In this document: piece after piece, positions 8,960-16,970 of the stretch
Numbering within the stretch: position 1 is the stretch's first letter
Layout of the letters: the number at the start of each line of letters is the position of its first letter
Origin: Mycobacterium celatum
Lineage (GTDB): Bacteria; Actinomycetota; Actinomycetes; Mycobacteriales; Mycobacteriaceae
Reading direction: 5' to 3'
NCBI RefSeq assembly: GCF_002101595.1
Contig: NZ_LQOM01000037.1
Location: forward strand, 62,001 to 126,000
DNA length: 64,000 nt
Notes under the pieces: model-generated
Seen by the model: only the letters and a program-made list of their open reading frames with translations
What the model was told of the DNA's origin: nothing
The model's database searches: none
Program-made: the position numbers and the translations under genes

Positions 8960-9050
8960 GTTTCCCCGCGCCGAGCGTGAAACTGGCTTCACGCTCGCCG
9001 CCCGAACGTGAAACTGGCTTCACGCTCGGGCGAAGAGGGGCTAGGTTTCC
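8954..9050. repeat. Two tandem hairpins flanked by 12-bp direct repeats
   Basis: Two near-identical palindromes stand between the fadD8 and tetR stops. The first has 10-base arms CGAGCGTGAA (8972-8981) and TTCACGCTCG (8988-8997). The second has 12-base arms at 9001-9012 and 9019-9030 with one mismatch. Both share loop ACTGGC. The pair is flanked by direct repeats GGCTAGGTTTCC at 8954-8965 and 9039-9050, and each contains a stop codon of one of the convergent genes. The structure would work as a bidirectional terminator. The flanking repeats suggest a small mobile or recombined element. Confidence 0.8.
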
Positions 9051-9592
9051 ACTCCGGCGACCAGCAGATCGAGCATGCGGCTCGTCTGTTCCGGCGAACC
9101 GCTGGCCAGGAAGATGCCGATGAGGCTCGTCACCACATCGTCAGGTGACACGTCGGAACGCAGGCTGCCGTCGTCGACACCGGCGCAGAGCAACTTCTCG
9201 ACGGCACCGACGATGCTGTCGCGAGTCCGGCTGGGCTCCATCGCGCCCGAGGCGAAGATCGCGTGTAACGACTCGGCCATCCCGCGCTTGGTGGCCACAA
9301 AACTCGCGTAACGGTCCATCCAGCGTCGCAAGGCAGCCTTGGGCGGATGCCGCTTGAGCAGCTGTTCGGCCGCGGCGGCCACTTCGGCGAGCTCGGCACG
9401 GTAAATCGCCTCGACGAGAGCCTCCCGATTGGGGAAATGCCGGTACAGCGTGCCGATCCCGACGCCGGCGTCGCGCGCAATCGACTCAAGCGACACCGGT
9501 CGCCCCTCCGCGGCGGCGAACGCTGCGGTGGCCACCTCGAGCAACTTCTCCCGGTTACGGCGCGCGTCGGACCGAATTGGTTCGGATACCAA
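9041..9592 (-). CDS. TetR family transcriptional repressor
   Basis: 183 residues. N-terminal helix-turn-helix: RRNREKLLEVATAAFAAAEGRPVSLESIARDAGVGIGTLYRHFPNREALVEAIYRAE, standard for TetR. The start is inferred to be TTG at 9590-9592: GGAGGAG lies seven bases upstream on the minus strand and the residues before it do not fit the family. The C-terminal part resembles the SbtR/TetR_C_33 type, ligand unknown. It faces the aldo-keto reductase at 9671 across 78 bases that hold two palindromes, so it probably represses itself and that reductase. Confidence 0.88.
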   Translation of the reverse strand: MVSEPIRSDARRNREKLLEVATAAFAAAEGRPVSLESIARDAGVGIGTLYRHFPNREALVEAIYRAELAEVAAAAEQLLKRHPPKAALRRWMDRYASFVATKRGMAESLHAIFASGAMEPSRTRDSIVGAVEKLLCAGVDDGSLRSDVSPDDVVTSLIGIFLASGSPEQTSRMLDLLVAGVET

Positions 9593-9646
9593 AGCGGAGG
9601 CTCCTCCGGTTATGCTACGGTTCGGACAAGCGGAGGACCCTCCGCC
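9593..9646. promoter_or_regulatory. Twin palindromic operators in the tetR/reductase intergenic region
   Basis: Two exact palindromes of form CGGAGG-NN-CCTCCG occur at 9595-9608 and 9631-9644, 36 bases apart centre to centre. The second extends to GCGGAGG-AC-CCTCCGC. The first overlaps the ribosome binding site of tetR; the second lies about 27 bases before the reductase ATG. Size, symmetry and position are as expected for a TetR-dimer operator. Binding itself is inferred. Confidence 0.72.
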
Positions 9647-9670
9647 TTTCACCAGTGTGACGGGAGCACC

Positions 9671-10591
9671 ATGACAGATCAATCCCACCCCGGCGGTACC
9701 GGCAGGATCGGCGCGGCGACGGTGGCCCGCGTCGGATACGGCGCAATGCAACTGTTCGAGCCGTCGTCTGCGGAGGCGGCCGCGGTGTTGCGTCGCGCGG
9801 TGGAACTCGGGGTCAACCACATCGACACCGCGTCGTTCTATGGCCCGGGCGAGGTGAACCGACGGATTCGCCAGGCACTGGCCCCCTACCCCGACGACCT
9901 CGTCATCGTCAGCAAGGTCGGCGCGCGATACACCGGCGAAGATCCGGTACCCCTGGCCGCGGCGCAACGGCCCGCGGAGTTGCGCGCCGCGGTCGAAGAC
10001 GATCTGCGTCAGCTGGGCCTCGACTGCATTCCGGTGGTCAACCTGCGACGCCTCGACCTCGGGCCAGGGCTGCAACCAGAGGGCGACCAAATCGTCGACG
10101 TCGACGACCAAATCGCCGAGATGGTCGCGCTGCGCGACGAAGGCAAGATCGGCGCGATCGGCATCAGCGCCGTACCGCTCGACGTGGTGCAGCGGGCGCT
10201 GCCCGCCGGCATCGTATGCGTGCAGAACCCCTACAGCCTGCTCGACCGCTCCCAAGAAGCCACACTCGACTTGTGCGCCACCGAGGGCGTCGCCTGGGTG
10301 CCGTACTTCCCGCTCGGCTCGGCGTTCCCGGGTTTCCCCAAGGTCGCCGACAACCCGGTGGTGGCCGAGATCGCCGGCGAGCTCGGAGTCACCGGCGCAC
10401 AGGTGGGACTGGCGTGGCTGCTGGCCCATGCGCCAAACACGTTGCTGATTCCGGGCACCCGGTCGATTGCCCACCTCGAAGAGAACCGCGGCGCGGCCTC
10501 CGTCACCCTGAGCGCCGACGCGCTGGCACGGCTCGACGCCGTCGGTGCAACGGAACCCCAACCTCATGGTGTCCAGCCCTTTCGGAGGTAA
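9671..10591 (+). CDS. Aldo/keto reductase
   Basis: 306 residues, (beta/alpha)8 NADPH-dependent aldo-keto reductase. Visible: GYGAMQLFEP near the N-terminus, Asp and Tyr of the catalytic tetrad in NHIDTASFYGPGEVN, Lys in VIVSKVGARY, and the C-terminal cofactor site LLIPGTRSIAHLEEN. The position that usually carries the catalytic His reads IPVVNLRRLD, with Asn, as seen in one AKR branch. The ATG at 9671 is favoured over upstream in-frame codons because it follows the operator region. It should reduce an aldehyde or ketone of unknown identity under control of the divergent TetR. Confidence 0.88.
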   Translation: MTDQSHPGGTGRIGAATVARVGYGAMQLFEPSSAEAAAVLRRAVELGVNHIDTASFYGPGEVNRRIRQALAPYPDDLVIVSKVGARYTGEDPVPLAAAQRPAELRAAVEDDLRQLGLDCIPVVNLRRLDLGPGLQPEGDQIVDVDDQIAEMVALRDEGKIGAIGISAVPLDVVQRALPAGIVCVQNPYSLLDRSQEATLDLCATEGVAWVPYFPLGSAFPGFPKVADNPVVAEIAGELGVTGAQVGLAWLLAHAPNTLLIPGTRSIAHLEENRGAASVTLSADALARLDAVGATEPQPHGVQPFRR

Positions 10592-10691
10592 CGTCGCTGC
10601 CTGTGGGAAATAGCGCAGCTGCCCGACCGCCGTGGTTTCGGATGTCGCGGCTGGGTTTGCGTTTCGGCGGCGAGGGGGCGCTGGCCGGAAT

Positions 10692-11630
10692 ATGCCCGGT
10701 GTTCCGCCTGGAGGGAGTCCAAGAGCATTGAGCGACAATCCTTTTGACGCTGATGCGTGGCGACCGGTGGACGGTTTCGCCGGGCTGACCGATATCACTT
10801 ATCACCGCCATGTCACCGACGCCACCGTGCGCGTCGCGTTCAACCGGCCCGAGGTGCGCAACGCTTTTCGCCCGCAGACCGTCGACGAGCTCTACCGCGC
10901 GCTGGACCACGCCCGGATGTCCCCCGACGTCGGGGTGATACTGCTGACCGGCAACGGGCCCTCACCGCGCGACGGCGGCTGGGCGTTCTGCTCCGGCGGT
11001 GATCAGCGCATCCGCGGCCGCACCGGCTACCAGTACGCCTCCGGCGAGACCGCCGACACCGTCGACGCGGCGCGCGCCGGGCGGCTGCACATCCTCGAGG
11101 TGCAGCGGCTGATCCGCTTCATGCCCAAGGTCGTCATCTGCCTGGTCTCCGGGTGGGCGGCCGGCGGCGGGCACAGCCTGCACGTGGTCTGCGACCTCAC
11201 CCTGGCCAGCCGCCAGCACGCGAGGTTCAAGCAGACCGACGCCGACGTCGGCAGCTTCGACGGCGGCTACGGCAGCGCGTATCTGGCCCGCCAGGTGGGT
11301 CAGAAGTTCGCCCGCGAGATCTTTTTCCTGGGCCGGGAGTACACCGCTGAACAGATGCACGAGATGGGCGCGGTCAACGCCGTCGTCGACCATGCCGAGC
11401 TGGAGGCCGCCGGCATCCAGTGGGCCGCCGAAATCAACGCGAAATCCCCTCAGGCCCAACGGATGCTGAAATACGCGTTCAACCTTCTCGACGACGGGCT
11501 GGTGGGCCAGCAGCTGTTCGCCGGCGAAGCGACCCGGCTGGCGTACATGACCGACGAGGCCGTCGAGGGCCGCGATGCCTTCCTGGAAAAGAGGCCGCCC
11601 GACTGGAGCCGGTTCCCCCGGTACTTCTAG
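10692..11630 (+). CDS. menB: 1,4-Dihydroxy-2-naphthoyl-CoA synthase MenB
   Basis: 312 residues, crotonase superfamily; closes the ring of o-succinylbenzoyl-CoA to give 1,4-dihydroxy-2-naphthoyl-CoA. The core is nearly identical to M. tuberculosis MenB from memory: RVAFNRPEVRNAF, WAFCSGGDQRIRGR (oxyanion and substrate loop), GWAAGGGHSLHVVCDL, TDADVGSFDGGYGSAYLAR with the conserved Asp and Tyr, and terminal PDWSRFPRYF. The ATG at 10692 gives a family-length N-terminus. A TTG at 10728, preceded by GGAGGGAG, is a possible alternative start. The gene stands alone after the reductase and ends before a strong hairpin. Confidence 0.95.
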   Translation: MPGVPPGGSPRALSDNPFDADAWRPVDGFAGLTDITYHRHVTDATVRVAFNRPEVRNAFRPQTVDELYRALDHARMSPDVGVILLTGNGPSPRDGGWAFCSGGDQRIRGRTGYQYASGETADTVDAARAGRLHILEVQRLIRFMPKVVICLVSGWAAGGGHSLHVVCDLTLASRQHARFKQTDADVGSFDGGYGSAYLARQVGQKFAREIFFLGREYTAEQMHEMGAVNAVVDHAELEAAGIQWAAEINAKSPQAQRMLKYAFNLLDDGLVGQQLFAGEATRLAYMTDEAVEGRDAFLEKRPPDWSRFPRYF

Positions 11631-11648
11631 AGGGTGCGCCGTCGAAAC

Positions 11649-11693
11649 CGACGTTTTGCAGGGAAAGCGCGAGAGGCGGGCTGCAAAACGTCG
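11649..11693. terminator. Intergenic hairpin after menB
   Basis: Perfect 13-base arms CGACGTTTTGCAG (11649-11661) and CTGCAAAACGTCG (11681-11693) separated by 19 bases, starting 18 bases after the menB stop. It looks like a stem-loop terminator or a dispersed palindromic repeat; no T-run follows, as is usual in mycobacteria. Confidence 0.65.
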
Positions 11694-11731
11694 ATGTCGG
11701 GGCCACACCGCCGGCCCCCTAGACTCCCGAC

Positions 11732-12616
11732 GTGAGCAAAAGTCCACTTCGTCGAATTTCCGAGCAGATCGCCCTGGCCGGCATGCGGCCGCCCATCGCG
11801 CCGCAACTGCGCCTCTACAGTCCGGCGGCCAAGCCCGTCGACCTCGACGGCAAACGAATCCTGCTGACCGGCGCGTCGTCGGGCATCGGCGAAAGCGCCG
11901 CGGAAAAGTTCGCCCGCCGCGGGGCCACCGTCGTCGCCGTCGCCCGCCGGGAAGACCTGCTCAACGCCGTGGTGGACCGCATCCACGCCAACGGCGGCGC
12001 CGCGCTGGCCATCCCCTGCGACCTGTCCGACATGGACGCCGTCGACGCCCTGGTCGCCGACGTCGAACAGCGGCTGGGCGGGGTGGACATCCTGATCAAC
12101 AACGCGGGCCGCTCCATCCGCCGGCCGCTGGCCGAATCGCTGGAACGCTGGCACGACGTCGAGCGGACGATGGTGCTCAACTACTACTCGCCGCTGCGGC
12201 TGATCCGCGGCATCGCGCCCGGCATGCTCGAGCGCGGCGACGGCCACATCATCAACGTCGCGACCTGGGGTGTGTTCAGCGAGGCGTCGCCGCTGTTCTC
12301 GGTGTACAACGCGTCGAAGGCCGCGCTGTCGGCGGTCAGTCGCGTCGTCGAAACCGAGTGGGGCCCAAAGGGAGTGCACTCGACGACGCTTTACTACCCG
12401 CTGGTGGCCACCCCGATGATCGCCCCGACCAAGGCCTACGAGGGCATGCCGGCGTTGACGCCCCGCGAGGCCGCCGACTGGATGATCACCGCCGCGCGCA
12501 GCCGGCCAGTGCGGATCGCGCCGCGCATGGCCGTCGCCGCCAAGGCGCTGGACACCGTCGGCCCTGGCTGGGCGACCGCGCTGATGAAGCGTCAGCGCAT
12601 CCAACCCAGCTCGTGA
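11732..12616 (+). CDS. Short-chain dehydrogenase/reductase (Rv0547c-like)
   Basis: 294 residues, classical SDR. NAD(P)-binding Rossmann motif LLTGASSGIGESAAEKFARRG begins about residue 45, INNAGRSIRRPLAES follows, and the catalytic YNASKAALSAV contains Tyr and Lys. The N-terminal 40 residues precede the Rossmann fold, and the C-terminus GWATALMKRQRIQPSS is basic. The substrate is unknown; this branch often acts on lipid-type alcohols. The GTG at 11732 is supported by the family N-terminus MSKSPLRRISEQ. It is followed after 13 bases by the VOC gene, so the two are probably one operon, as in M. tuberculosis. Confidence 0.87.
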   Translation: MSKSPLRRISEQIALAGMRPPIAPQLRLYSPAAKPVDLDGKRILLTGASSGIGESAAEKFARRGATVVAVARREDLLNAVVDRIHANGGAALAIPCDLSDMDAVDALVADVEQRLGGVDILINNAGRSIRRPLAESLERWHDVERTMVLNYYSPLRLIRGIAPGMLERGDGHIINVATWGVFSEASPLFSVYNASKAALSAVSRVVETEWGPKGVHSTTLYYPLVATPMIAPTKAYEGMPALTPREAADWMITAARSRPVRIAPRMAVAAKALDTVGPGWATALMKRQRIQPSS

Positions 12617-12629
12617 TAGACACGACCAC

Positions 12630-13037
12630 ATGGAAATCCTGGCCAGCCGGATGCTGTTCCGGCCGGCGGACTATCAGCAGTCGCTGAGCTTCTACCGGGA
12701 CCAGATCGGGCTGGCCATCGCCCGCGAATACGGCGCTGGCACAGTGTTTTACGCAGGGCAGTCGCTGATCGAACTGGCCGGCCACGGTGCGCCCGAGCGC
12801 CCCGCCGGCCCATTTCCGGGGGCGTTGTGGCTGCAGGTGCGCGACGTCCGCGCCACCCAGGCAGAACTGGAGGGCCGGGGTGTGCCGATCACCCGGGAGG
12901 CCCGCCGCGAACCCTGGGGACTGCATGAGATGCACGTCACCGATCCCGACGGCGTGACCCTGATTTTTGTGCAGATACCGCCGGACCACCCGCTGCGGCG
13001 TGACACCCGTGGTGAACGGCGCACTGCCGAAGGTTAA
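12630..13037 (+). CDS. Glyoxalase/VOC superfamily protein (Rv0546c-like)
   Basis: 135 residues with the paired beta-alpha-beta-beta-beta VOC fold: SRMLFRPADYQQSLSFYRDQIGLAIAREYG, then GALWLQVRDVRATQAELEGRGVPI and HEMHVTDPDGVTLIFVQIP. VOC proteins bind a divalent metal and act as lyases, dioxygenases or resistance proteins. The likely ligands here are His/Glu positions in the second half, but substrate is not predictable. It lies 13 bases after the SDR. Its stop overlaps a possible regulatory box of pitA. Confidence 0.82.
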   Translation: MEILASRMLFRPADYQQSLSFYRDQIGLAIAREYGAGTVFYAGQSLIELAGHGAPERPAGPFPGALWLQVRDVRATQAELEGRGVPITREARREPWGLHEMHVTDPDGVTLIFVQIPPDHPLRRDTRGERRTAEG

Positions 13038-13049
13038 CTGAAAGGTAAC
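13033..13049 (+). promoter_or_regulatory. Possible PhoB/RegX3-type box upstream of pitA
   Basis: GTTAAC at 13033-13038 and GGTAAC at 13044-13049 form a direct repeat with 11-base spacing, the layout bound by OmpR/PhoB-family regulators such as RegX3. It ends about 83 bases before the pitA start. This is a weak short match, supported mainly by the phosphate-transport gene that follows. Confidence 0.35.
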
Positions 13050-13132
13050 ATCAGGCGACGAGTGGAAATCCACCCGCGTTTCGCATCGCCGTTCGTTAGA
13101 CACCGCCGGAACCTAGACCCAGAATTGGCCCC

Positions 13133-14353
13133 GTGAACCTTGAGTTGTTCCTACTGATCATCGTCGTGATCACGGCACTCGCGTTCGATTTCACTAACGG
13201 GTTCCACGACACCGGCAACGCCATGGCCACCTCCATCGCCAGCGGCGCGCTCTCCCCGAAAGCCGCGGTGACTCTGTCCGCGGTGCTGAACCTTGTCGGG
13301 GCCTTCCTGTCCACCGCCGTCGCGGCGACGATCGCCAAAGGTCTGGTGGACGCTCAACTGGTGACGCTGGAACTGGTGTTTGCCGGTCTGGTCGGCGGGA
13401 TCGTGTGGAACCTGCTGACTTGGCTGCTCGGTATCCCGTCAAGCTCTTCGCACGCCCTGATCGGCGGCATCGTCGGCGCAATGATCGCCGCGGTCGGCGG
13501 CCACGGGGTGATCTGGACCGGCCTGGTGTCACGCGTGGTGATCCCGGCGGTGGTGGCGGCCGCACTGGCCACCGCAGTCGGAGCGGTCGGCACCTGGCTG
13601 GTCTACCGAACCACCCGCGGAGTTCCGGAAAAGCGCACCGACCACAACTTCCGCCGCGGCCAGATCTTCTCGGCGGGCCTGGTTTCGCTGGCCCATGGCA
13701 CCAACGACGCGCAGAAGACGATGGGCGTCATCTTCCTGGCGCTGATGTCCTACGGCGCTGTCAGCCGGAGCGCCACCCTGCCGCCGCTGTGGGTGATCGT
13801 GTGCTGCGCGGTCGCGATGGCGGCGGGAACCTACTTCGGCGGCTGGCGGATCATCCGCACCCTGGGCAAGGGGCTGGTCGAGGTCAAGCCCCCGCAGGGT
13901 ATGTCGGCCGAAACGTCGTCTGCGGCAATCATCTTGCTGTCTGCGCACTTCGGTTACGCGTTGTCGACCACGCAGGTGGTGACCGGGTCCGTGCTGGGCA
14001 GCGGCGTGGGCAAACCCGGCGCGGAGGTGCGCTGGGGCGTGGCCGGCCGGATGGCGACCGCGTGGGCGGTGACGCTGCCGTCGGCCGGCATCGTCGGTGC
14101 CCTCACCTATCTGCTGGTGCACAGCATCGGCGGATACTTCGGCGTGCTAGTCGGTTTCACGCTGCTATCCGCGGCGGCCCTGGCCATTTGGCTGCAGTCG
14201 CGCAAGGTGCGGATCGACCACACCAACGTCAACAACGACTGGGCCGGCAACCTGACGGCCGGGTTGGAATCGACCAACGGGCACGTCCCGCAGGTCAACG
14301 GACGAGTTCCGGGCACCGAATCCGTGCCCGCTGGGAGTCTCCACGCGTCATGA
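13133..14353 (+). CDS. pitA: Low-affinity inorganic phosphate transporter PitA
   Basis: 406 residues, Pit (PiT) family symporter of metal-phosphate with protons. The two inverted family repeats are visible: ALAFDFTNGFHDTGNAMATSIASGAL in the N-terminal half and LAHGTNDAQKTMGVI in the C-terminal half, each with the GFHD/GTND core, and about ten hydrophobic segments. A cytosolic region (RTTRGVPEKRTDHNFRRG) separates the halves. A hydrophilic tail of about 45 residues follows the last helix. GTG start at 13133. The next membrane gene overlaps by ATGA, so expression is coupled. Confidence 0.92.
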   Translation: MNLELFLLIIVVITALAFDFTNGFHDTGNAMATSIASGALSPKAAVTLSAVLNLVGAFLSTAVAATIAKGLVDAQLVTLELVFAGLVGGIVWNLLTWLLGIPSSSSHALIGGIVGAMIAAVGGHGVIWTGLVSRVVIPAVVAAALATAVGAVGTWLVYRTTRGVPEKRTDHNFRRGQIFSAGLVSLAHGTNDAQKTMGVIFLALMSYGAVSRSATLPPLWVIVCCAVAMAAGTYFGGWRIIRTLGKGLVEVKPPQGMSAETSSAAIILLSAHFGYALSTTQVVTGSVLGSGVGKPGAEVRWGVAGRMATAWAVTLPSAGIVGALTYLLVHSIGGYFGVLVGFTLLSAAALAIWLQSRKVRIDHTNVNNDWAGNLTAGLESTNGHVPQVNGRVPGTESVPAGSLHAS

Positions 14354-14634
14354 CCACCTGGTTCAACTACGCTGCCACGCTGAAGATCCTGGTCTTCGGC
14401 CTACTCGTCGGCGCTGCACTGCCCGTGCTGTTTGCGGTCGGGGTGCGGCTGGGCGCCGTCGGCGCCGGGGTCACCGGCGACGCCGCCACCCGAAAGCGCC
14501 CCGCAATGACCGCGCTCAGCTGGGCGATCTTCGCGCTGGTGCTGGGTGCCGTTGCGCTCGGTGTGCTGTTCATCGCTCGCGACTTCATCGCCTACCACAC
14601 CGGCTGGTTCATCCTCGGCGCCAGGTCCACGTAG
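14350..14634 (+). CDS. Small membrane protein (Rv0544c-like)
   Basis: 94 residues with two membrane segments: about residues 8-32 (TLKILVFGLLVGAALPVLFAVGV) and 54-77 (LSWAIFALVLGAVALGVLFIARDF). The ATG overlaps the pitA stop (ATGA), so it is translationally coupled with the phosphate transporter. No enzymatic motif is present. It may be an accessory subunit of PitA; that is inferred only from coupling, which is also present in M. tuberculosis. Confidence 0.8.
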   Translation: MTTWFNYAATLKILVFGLLVGAALPVLFAVGVRLGAVGAGVTGDAATRKRPAMTALSWAIFALVLGAVALGVLFIARDFIAYHTGWFILGARST

Positions 14635-14694
14635 CATCGAATCTGTTGGCTGCTTGATGCGTGACGGAGGCCCAAGCCGGGAAGTTGACGCAGT

Positions 14695-14997
14695 GTGAAC
14701 CGATTCCTCAACTCGATCGTCGCGTGGTTGCGGGCGGGATACCCCGACGGGGTCCCGCAAACCGATTACATACCGCTGCTTGCGTTGCTGTCCCGGCGGC
14801 TGACCAACGACGAGGTCAAAGCGGTGGCCCGTGAGTTGATGCAGCGCGGCGAGTTCGATCACATCGACATCGGCGTGGTGATCACACAGTTCACCGATGA
14901 GCTGCCGTCCCCTGAGGACATTGAGCGAGTGCGGGCCCGCTTGGCCGCCAAGGGCTGGCCGTTGGACGACGTCCGCGAGGGTGAGGAGCGCGAATAG
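14695..14997 (+). CDS. DUF3349 domain protein (Rv0543c-like)
   Basis: 100 residues, all-helical small protein of the mycobacterial DUF3349 family: RFLNSIVAWLRAGYPDGVPQTDYIPLLALLSRRLTNDEVKAVARELMQRG, then DHIDIGVVITQFTDELPSPEDIERVRARLAAKGWP. Structures are known for family members but no function. GTG at 14695 chosen because the family starts with the NRFL segment. It lies directly before menE and may share its transcript. Confidence 0.85.
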   Translation: MNRFLNSIVAWLRAGYPDGVPQTDYIPLLALLSRRLTNDEVKAVARELMQRGEFDHIDIGVVITQFTDELPSPEDIERVRARLAAKGWPLDDVREGEERE

Positions 14998-15035
14998 CCG
15001 TCCTGCGCGCACTTGCCATCCCGCCGGGCGCCGCG

Positions 15036-16133
15036 GTGCGCACACTGATGCCCGCGCTGGAAGATGTTCTGTCCGGCCGCGATTCGGCCTTTGTACCGGC
15101 GCCGGTTGGGGCTTCAGGGTTGTCACCGCTGCGGATTGGCGAAGCCATCGACGATGACGTCGCGCTGGTGGCGACGACGTCGGGCACCACGGGACCGCCC
15201 AAGGGTGCGCTGCTGACGGCCGATGCGCTTCGCGCGAGCGCAACGGCCACCCACGACCGCCTGGGCGGGCCCGGCCGCTGGCTGCTGGCGTTGCCGCCAT
15301 ATCACATCGCCGGCGTGCAGGTGCTGGTGCGCAGCCTGGTGGCCGGGACAGTTCCGGTGGAGCTGGACGTCTCGTCGGGCTTCGATGTGGCTCAACTGCC
15401 TTCTGCCGTAGGGCGTTTGGGGCCCAGCCGACGATATGCGTCGTTGGTGGCTGCCCAGTTGGTCAAGGCGCTGACCGACCCGGCGGCCGCCGCGGCGCTG
15501 GCTTGCTTGGATGCCGTGTTGATCGGTGGCGGGCCGGCGCCGCGACCTGTGCTGGATTCCGCTGCTAGAGCCGGCATTACCGTGGTACGCACCTACGGGA
15601 TGAGCGAGACTGCCGGCGGCTGCGTGTACGACGGTGTGCCTTTGAAGGGGGTGCGGCTGCGGGTGGACGCCGACGGGCGCATCGTGATCGGCGGCGTGAC
15701 ATTGGCGAAGGGCTACCGCAATCCCGTCGATCCCGATCCGTTCGCCGAGCCGGACTGGTTTCGCACCGAAGACATTGGCGCGCTTGATGGTTCGGGTGTG
15801 CTCACGATATTGGGCCGAGCTGACGAGGCGATCAGCACCGGCGGGTTGACCGTGTTGCCGCAGCCGGTGGAGGCCGCCCTGCGCACGCATCCCGCCGTGG
15901 CCGAGTGTGCAGTGTTCGGGGTCGCCGACGATCGGCTGGGTCAGCGGGTGGTCGCGGCGGTGGTGGCCGTTAAGGGTTGCGCCACACCGACACTGGATGA
16001 CTTACGTGCGCACGTCGCGGGCACGCTGGACGTCACTGCGGCACCGCGCGAATTGCACATTGTCGACGCGCTGCCGATGCGCGGCATCGGCAAGGTGGAC
16101 CGGCAAGCCTTGGCGCGCCGATTCGGCGGCTAG
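15036..16133 (+). CDS. menE: o-Succinylbenzoate-CoA ligase MenE
   Basis: About 365 residues, a shortened ANL-superfamily ligase that activates o-succinylbenzoate with ATP and CoA for MenB. Motifs: P-loop ATTSGTTGPPKGALL, YGMSETAGGCVYDG, WFRTEDIGALDGSGVLTILGRADEAISTGG, and the terminal GIGKVDRQAL with catalytic Lys. Mycobacterial MenE lacks much of the usual N-terminal subdomain, as here. GTG 15036 is the first ATG/GTG/TTG in frame after a stop at 14982. The conserved-looking residues LRALAIPPGAA just before it suggest the real start may be earlier (15000-15003) with an unusual codon. Confidence 0.9.
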   Translation: MRTLMPALEDVLSGRDSAFVPAPVGASGLSPLRIGEAIDDDVALVATTSGTTGPPKGALLTADALRASATATHDRLGGPGRWLLALPPYHIAGVQVLVRSLVAGTVPVELDVSSGFDVAQLPSAVGRLGPSRRYASLVAAQLVKALTDPAAAAALACLDAVLIGGGPAPRPVLDSAARAGITVVRTYGMSETAGGCVYDGVPLKGVRLRVDADGRIVIGGVTLAKGYRNPVDPDPFAEPDWFRTEDIGALDGSGVLTILGRADEAISTGGLTVLPQPVEAALRTHPAVAECAVFGVADDRLGQRVVAAVVAVKGCATPTLDDLRAHVAGTLDVTAAPRELHIVDALPMRGIGKVDRQALARRFGG

Positions 16134-16178
16134 CCGAGGTTGGTCTGCCGAAAGCGGGTCATGTGCGTCCCACCGCAC

Positions 16179-16853
16179 CTATTGTCCTGCCCGCCGCCGA
16201 CGAAGCACAGCAGTCAACACCAAAGTCAAGACCCCGACAGACATTAGAGCTAGGCCACCGAGACCAGCGACGAAGGCGCCGACGAAATCACCCATGTGAA
16301 GGTCTCCGCCGACGCCGAACGTGTCGGACGAAGACCCTGTGCAGCTGACCGTGTAATCGCCGGACTGGCTGGCGGTGATCGTGAAGTATGCCTTCCACTG
16401 ATTCAGGGTCAGGTCTCCGTTGTAGTTCGTCATCGCGACGCCGACTCCCGGCGTTACGCCGCAATGGACTCGGTGCCGGGCGCCGGTGTCGGCGTTGGCG
16501 ATGAAGACGACGTTTGTGCCGCCCGCATCGATGTGCAGGGTGGTGGACTCGCCACTGCCGAAGGTGTGCTCGGTGCGGGGCTGCTTGCCCATGACGTCGA
16601 TCAACTTGACGCCCGCGCCAACGCCGAACACAACACCCAGGACAATCAGCGCCGTACCGATGGCATACCAGTACTTTCTTGGTGCGGCCTTACCGACCGC
16701 CGGATACGGTGGGTAGGCCCCCGGCGGGCGCACGACCGGTGAATTCCAACCGTATCCGGGGTGCGCATCAAATCTTGGCTGGTAAGCCGGCGGCGGCATC
16801 AGTGGCGGGTTGCCTCGGTCAGCGCCGGACCAGTCCGGTGGATCAATTGGCAT
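16179..16853 (-). CDS. Single-pass membrane protein with proline-rich N-terminus
   Basis: 224 residues from ATG 16851-16853, preceded by AGGGGGC. A 15-codon upstream extension is possible but lacks a site. Layout: cytosolic Pro/Tyr-rich region (PPLMPPPAYQPRFDAHPGYG, about residues 1-65), membrane helix WYAIGTALIVLGVVFGVGAG, extracytoplasmic beta-rich domain with two Cys (HRVHCGVTPG and YTVSCTGSS) likely paired, a second helix GAFVAGLGGLALMSVGVLTLVLTAVL and a basic tail RRRRAG. No family recognised. It separates menE from the Rv0541c-like gene, which are adjacent in M. tuberculosis, so it may be an insertion. Confidence 0.75.
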   Translation of the reverse strand: MPIDPPDWSGADRGNPPLMPPPAYQPRFDAHPGYGWNSPVVRPPGAYPPYPAVGKAAPRKYWYAIGTALIVLGVVFGVGAGVKLIDVMGKQPRTEHTFGSGESTTLHIDAGGTNVVFIANADTGARHRVHCGVTPGVGVAMTNYNGDLTLNQWKAYFTITASQSGDYTVSCTGSSSDTFGVGGDLHMGDFVGAFVAGLGGLALMSVGVLTLVLTAVLRRRRAGQ

Positions 16854-16970
16854 GGGCGCCCCCTGTTCGTCCGTTGGAGATGCCCACAAGCGTCCCACAG
16901 CGCGTCGTCAAGAAGGTTCACCGGCGCAAACGTCGGACCGTCGTGCGGCGCCGTACCAATAGGCTGACCG

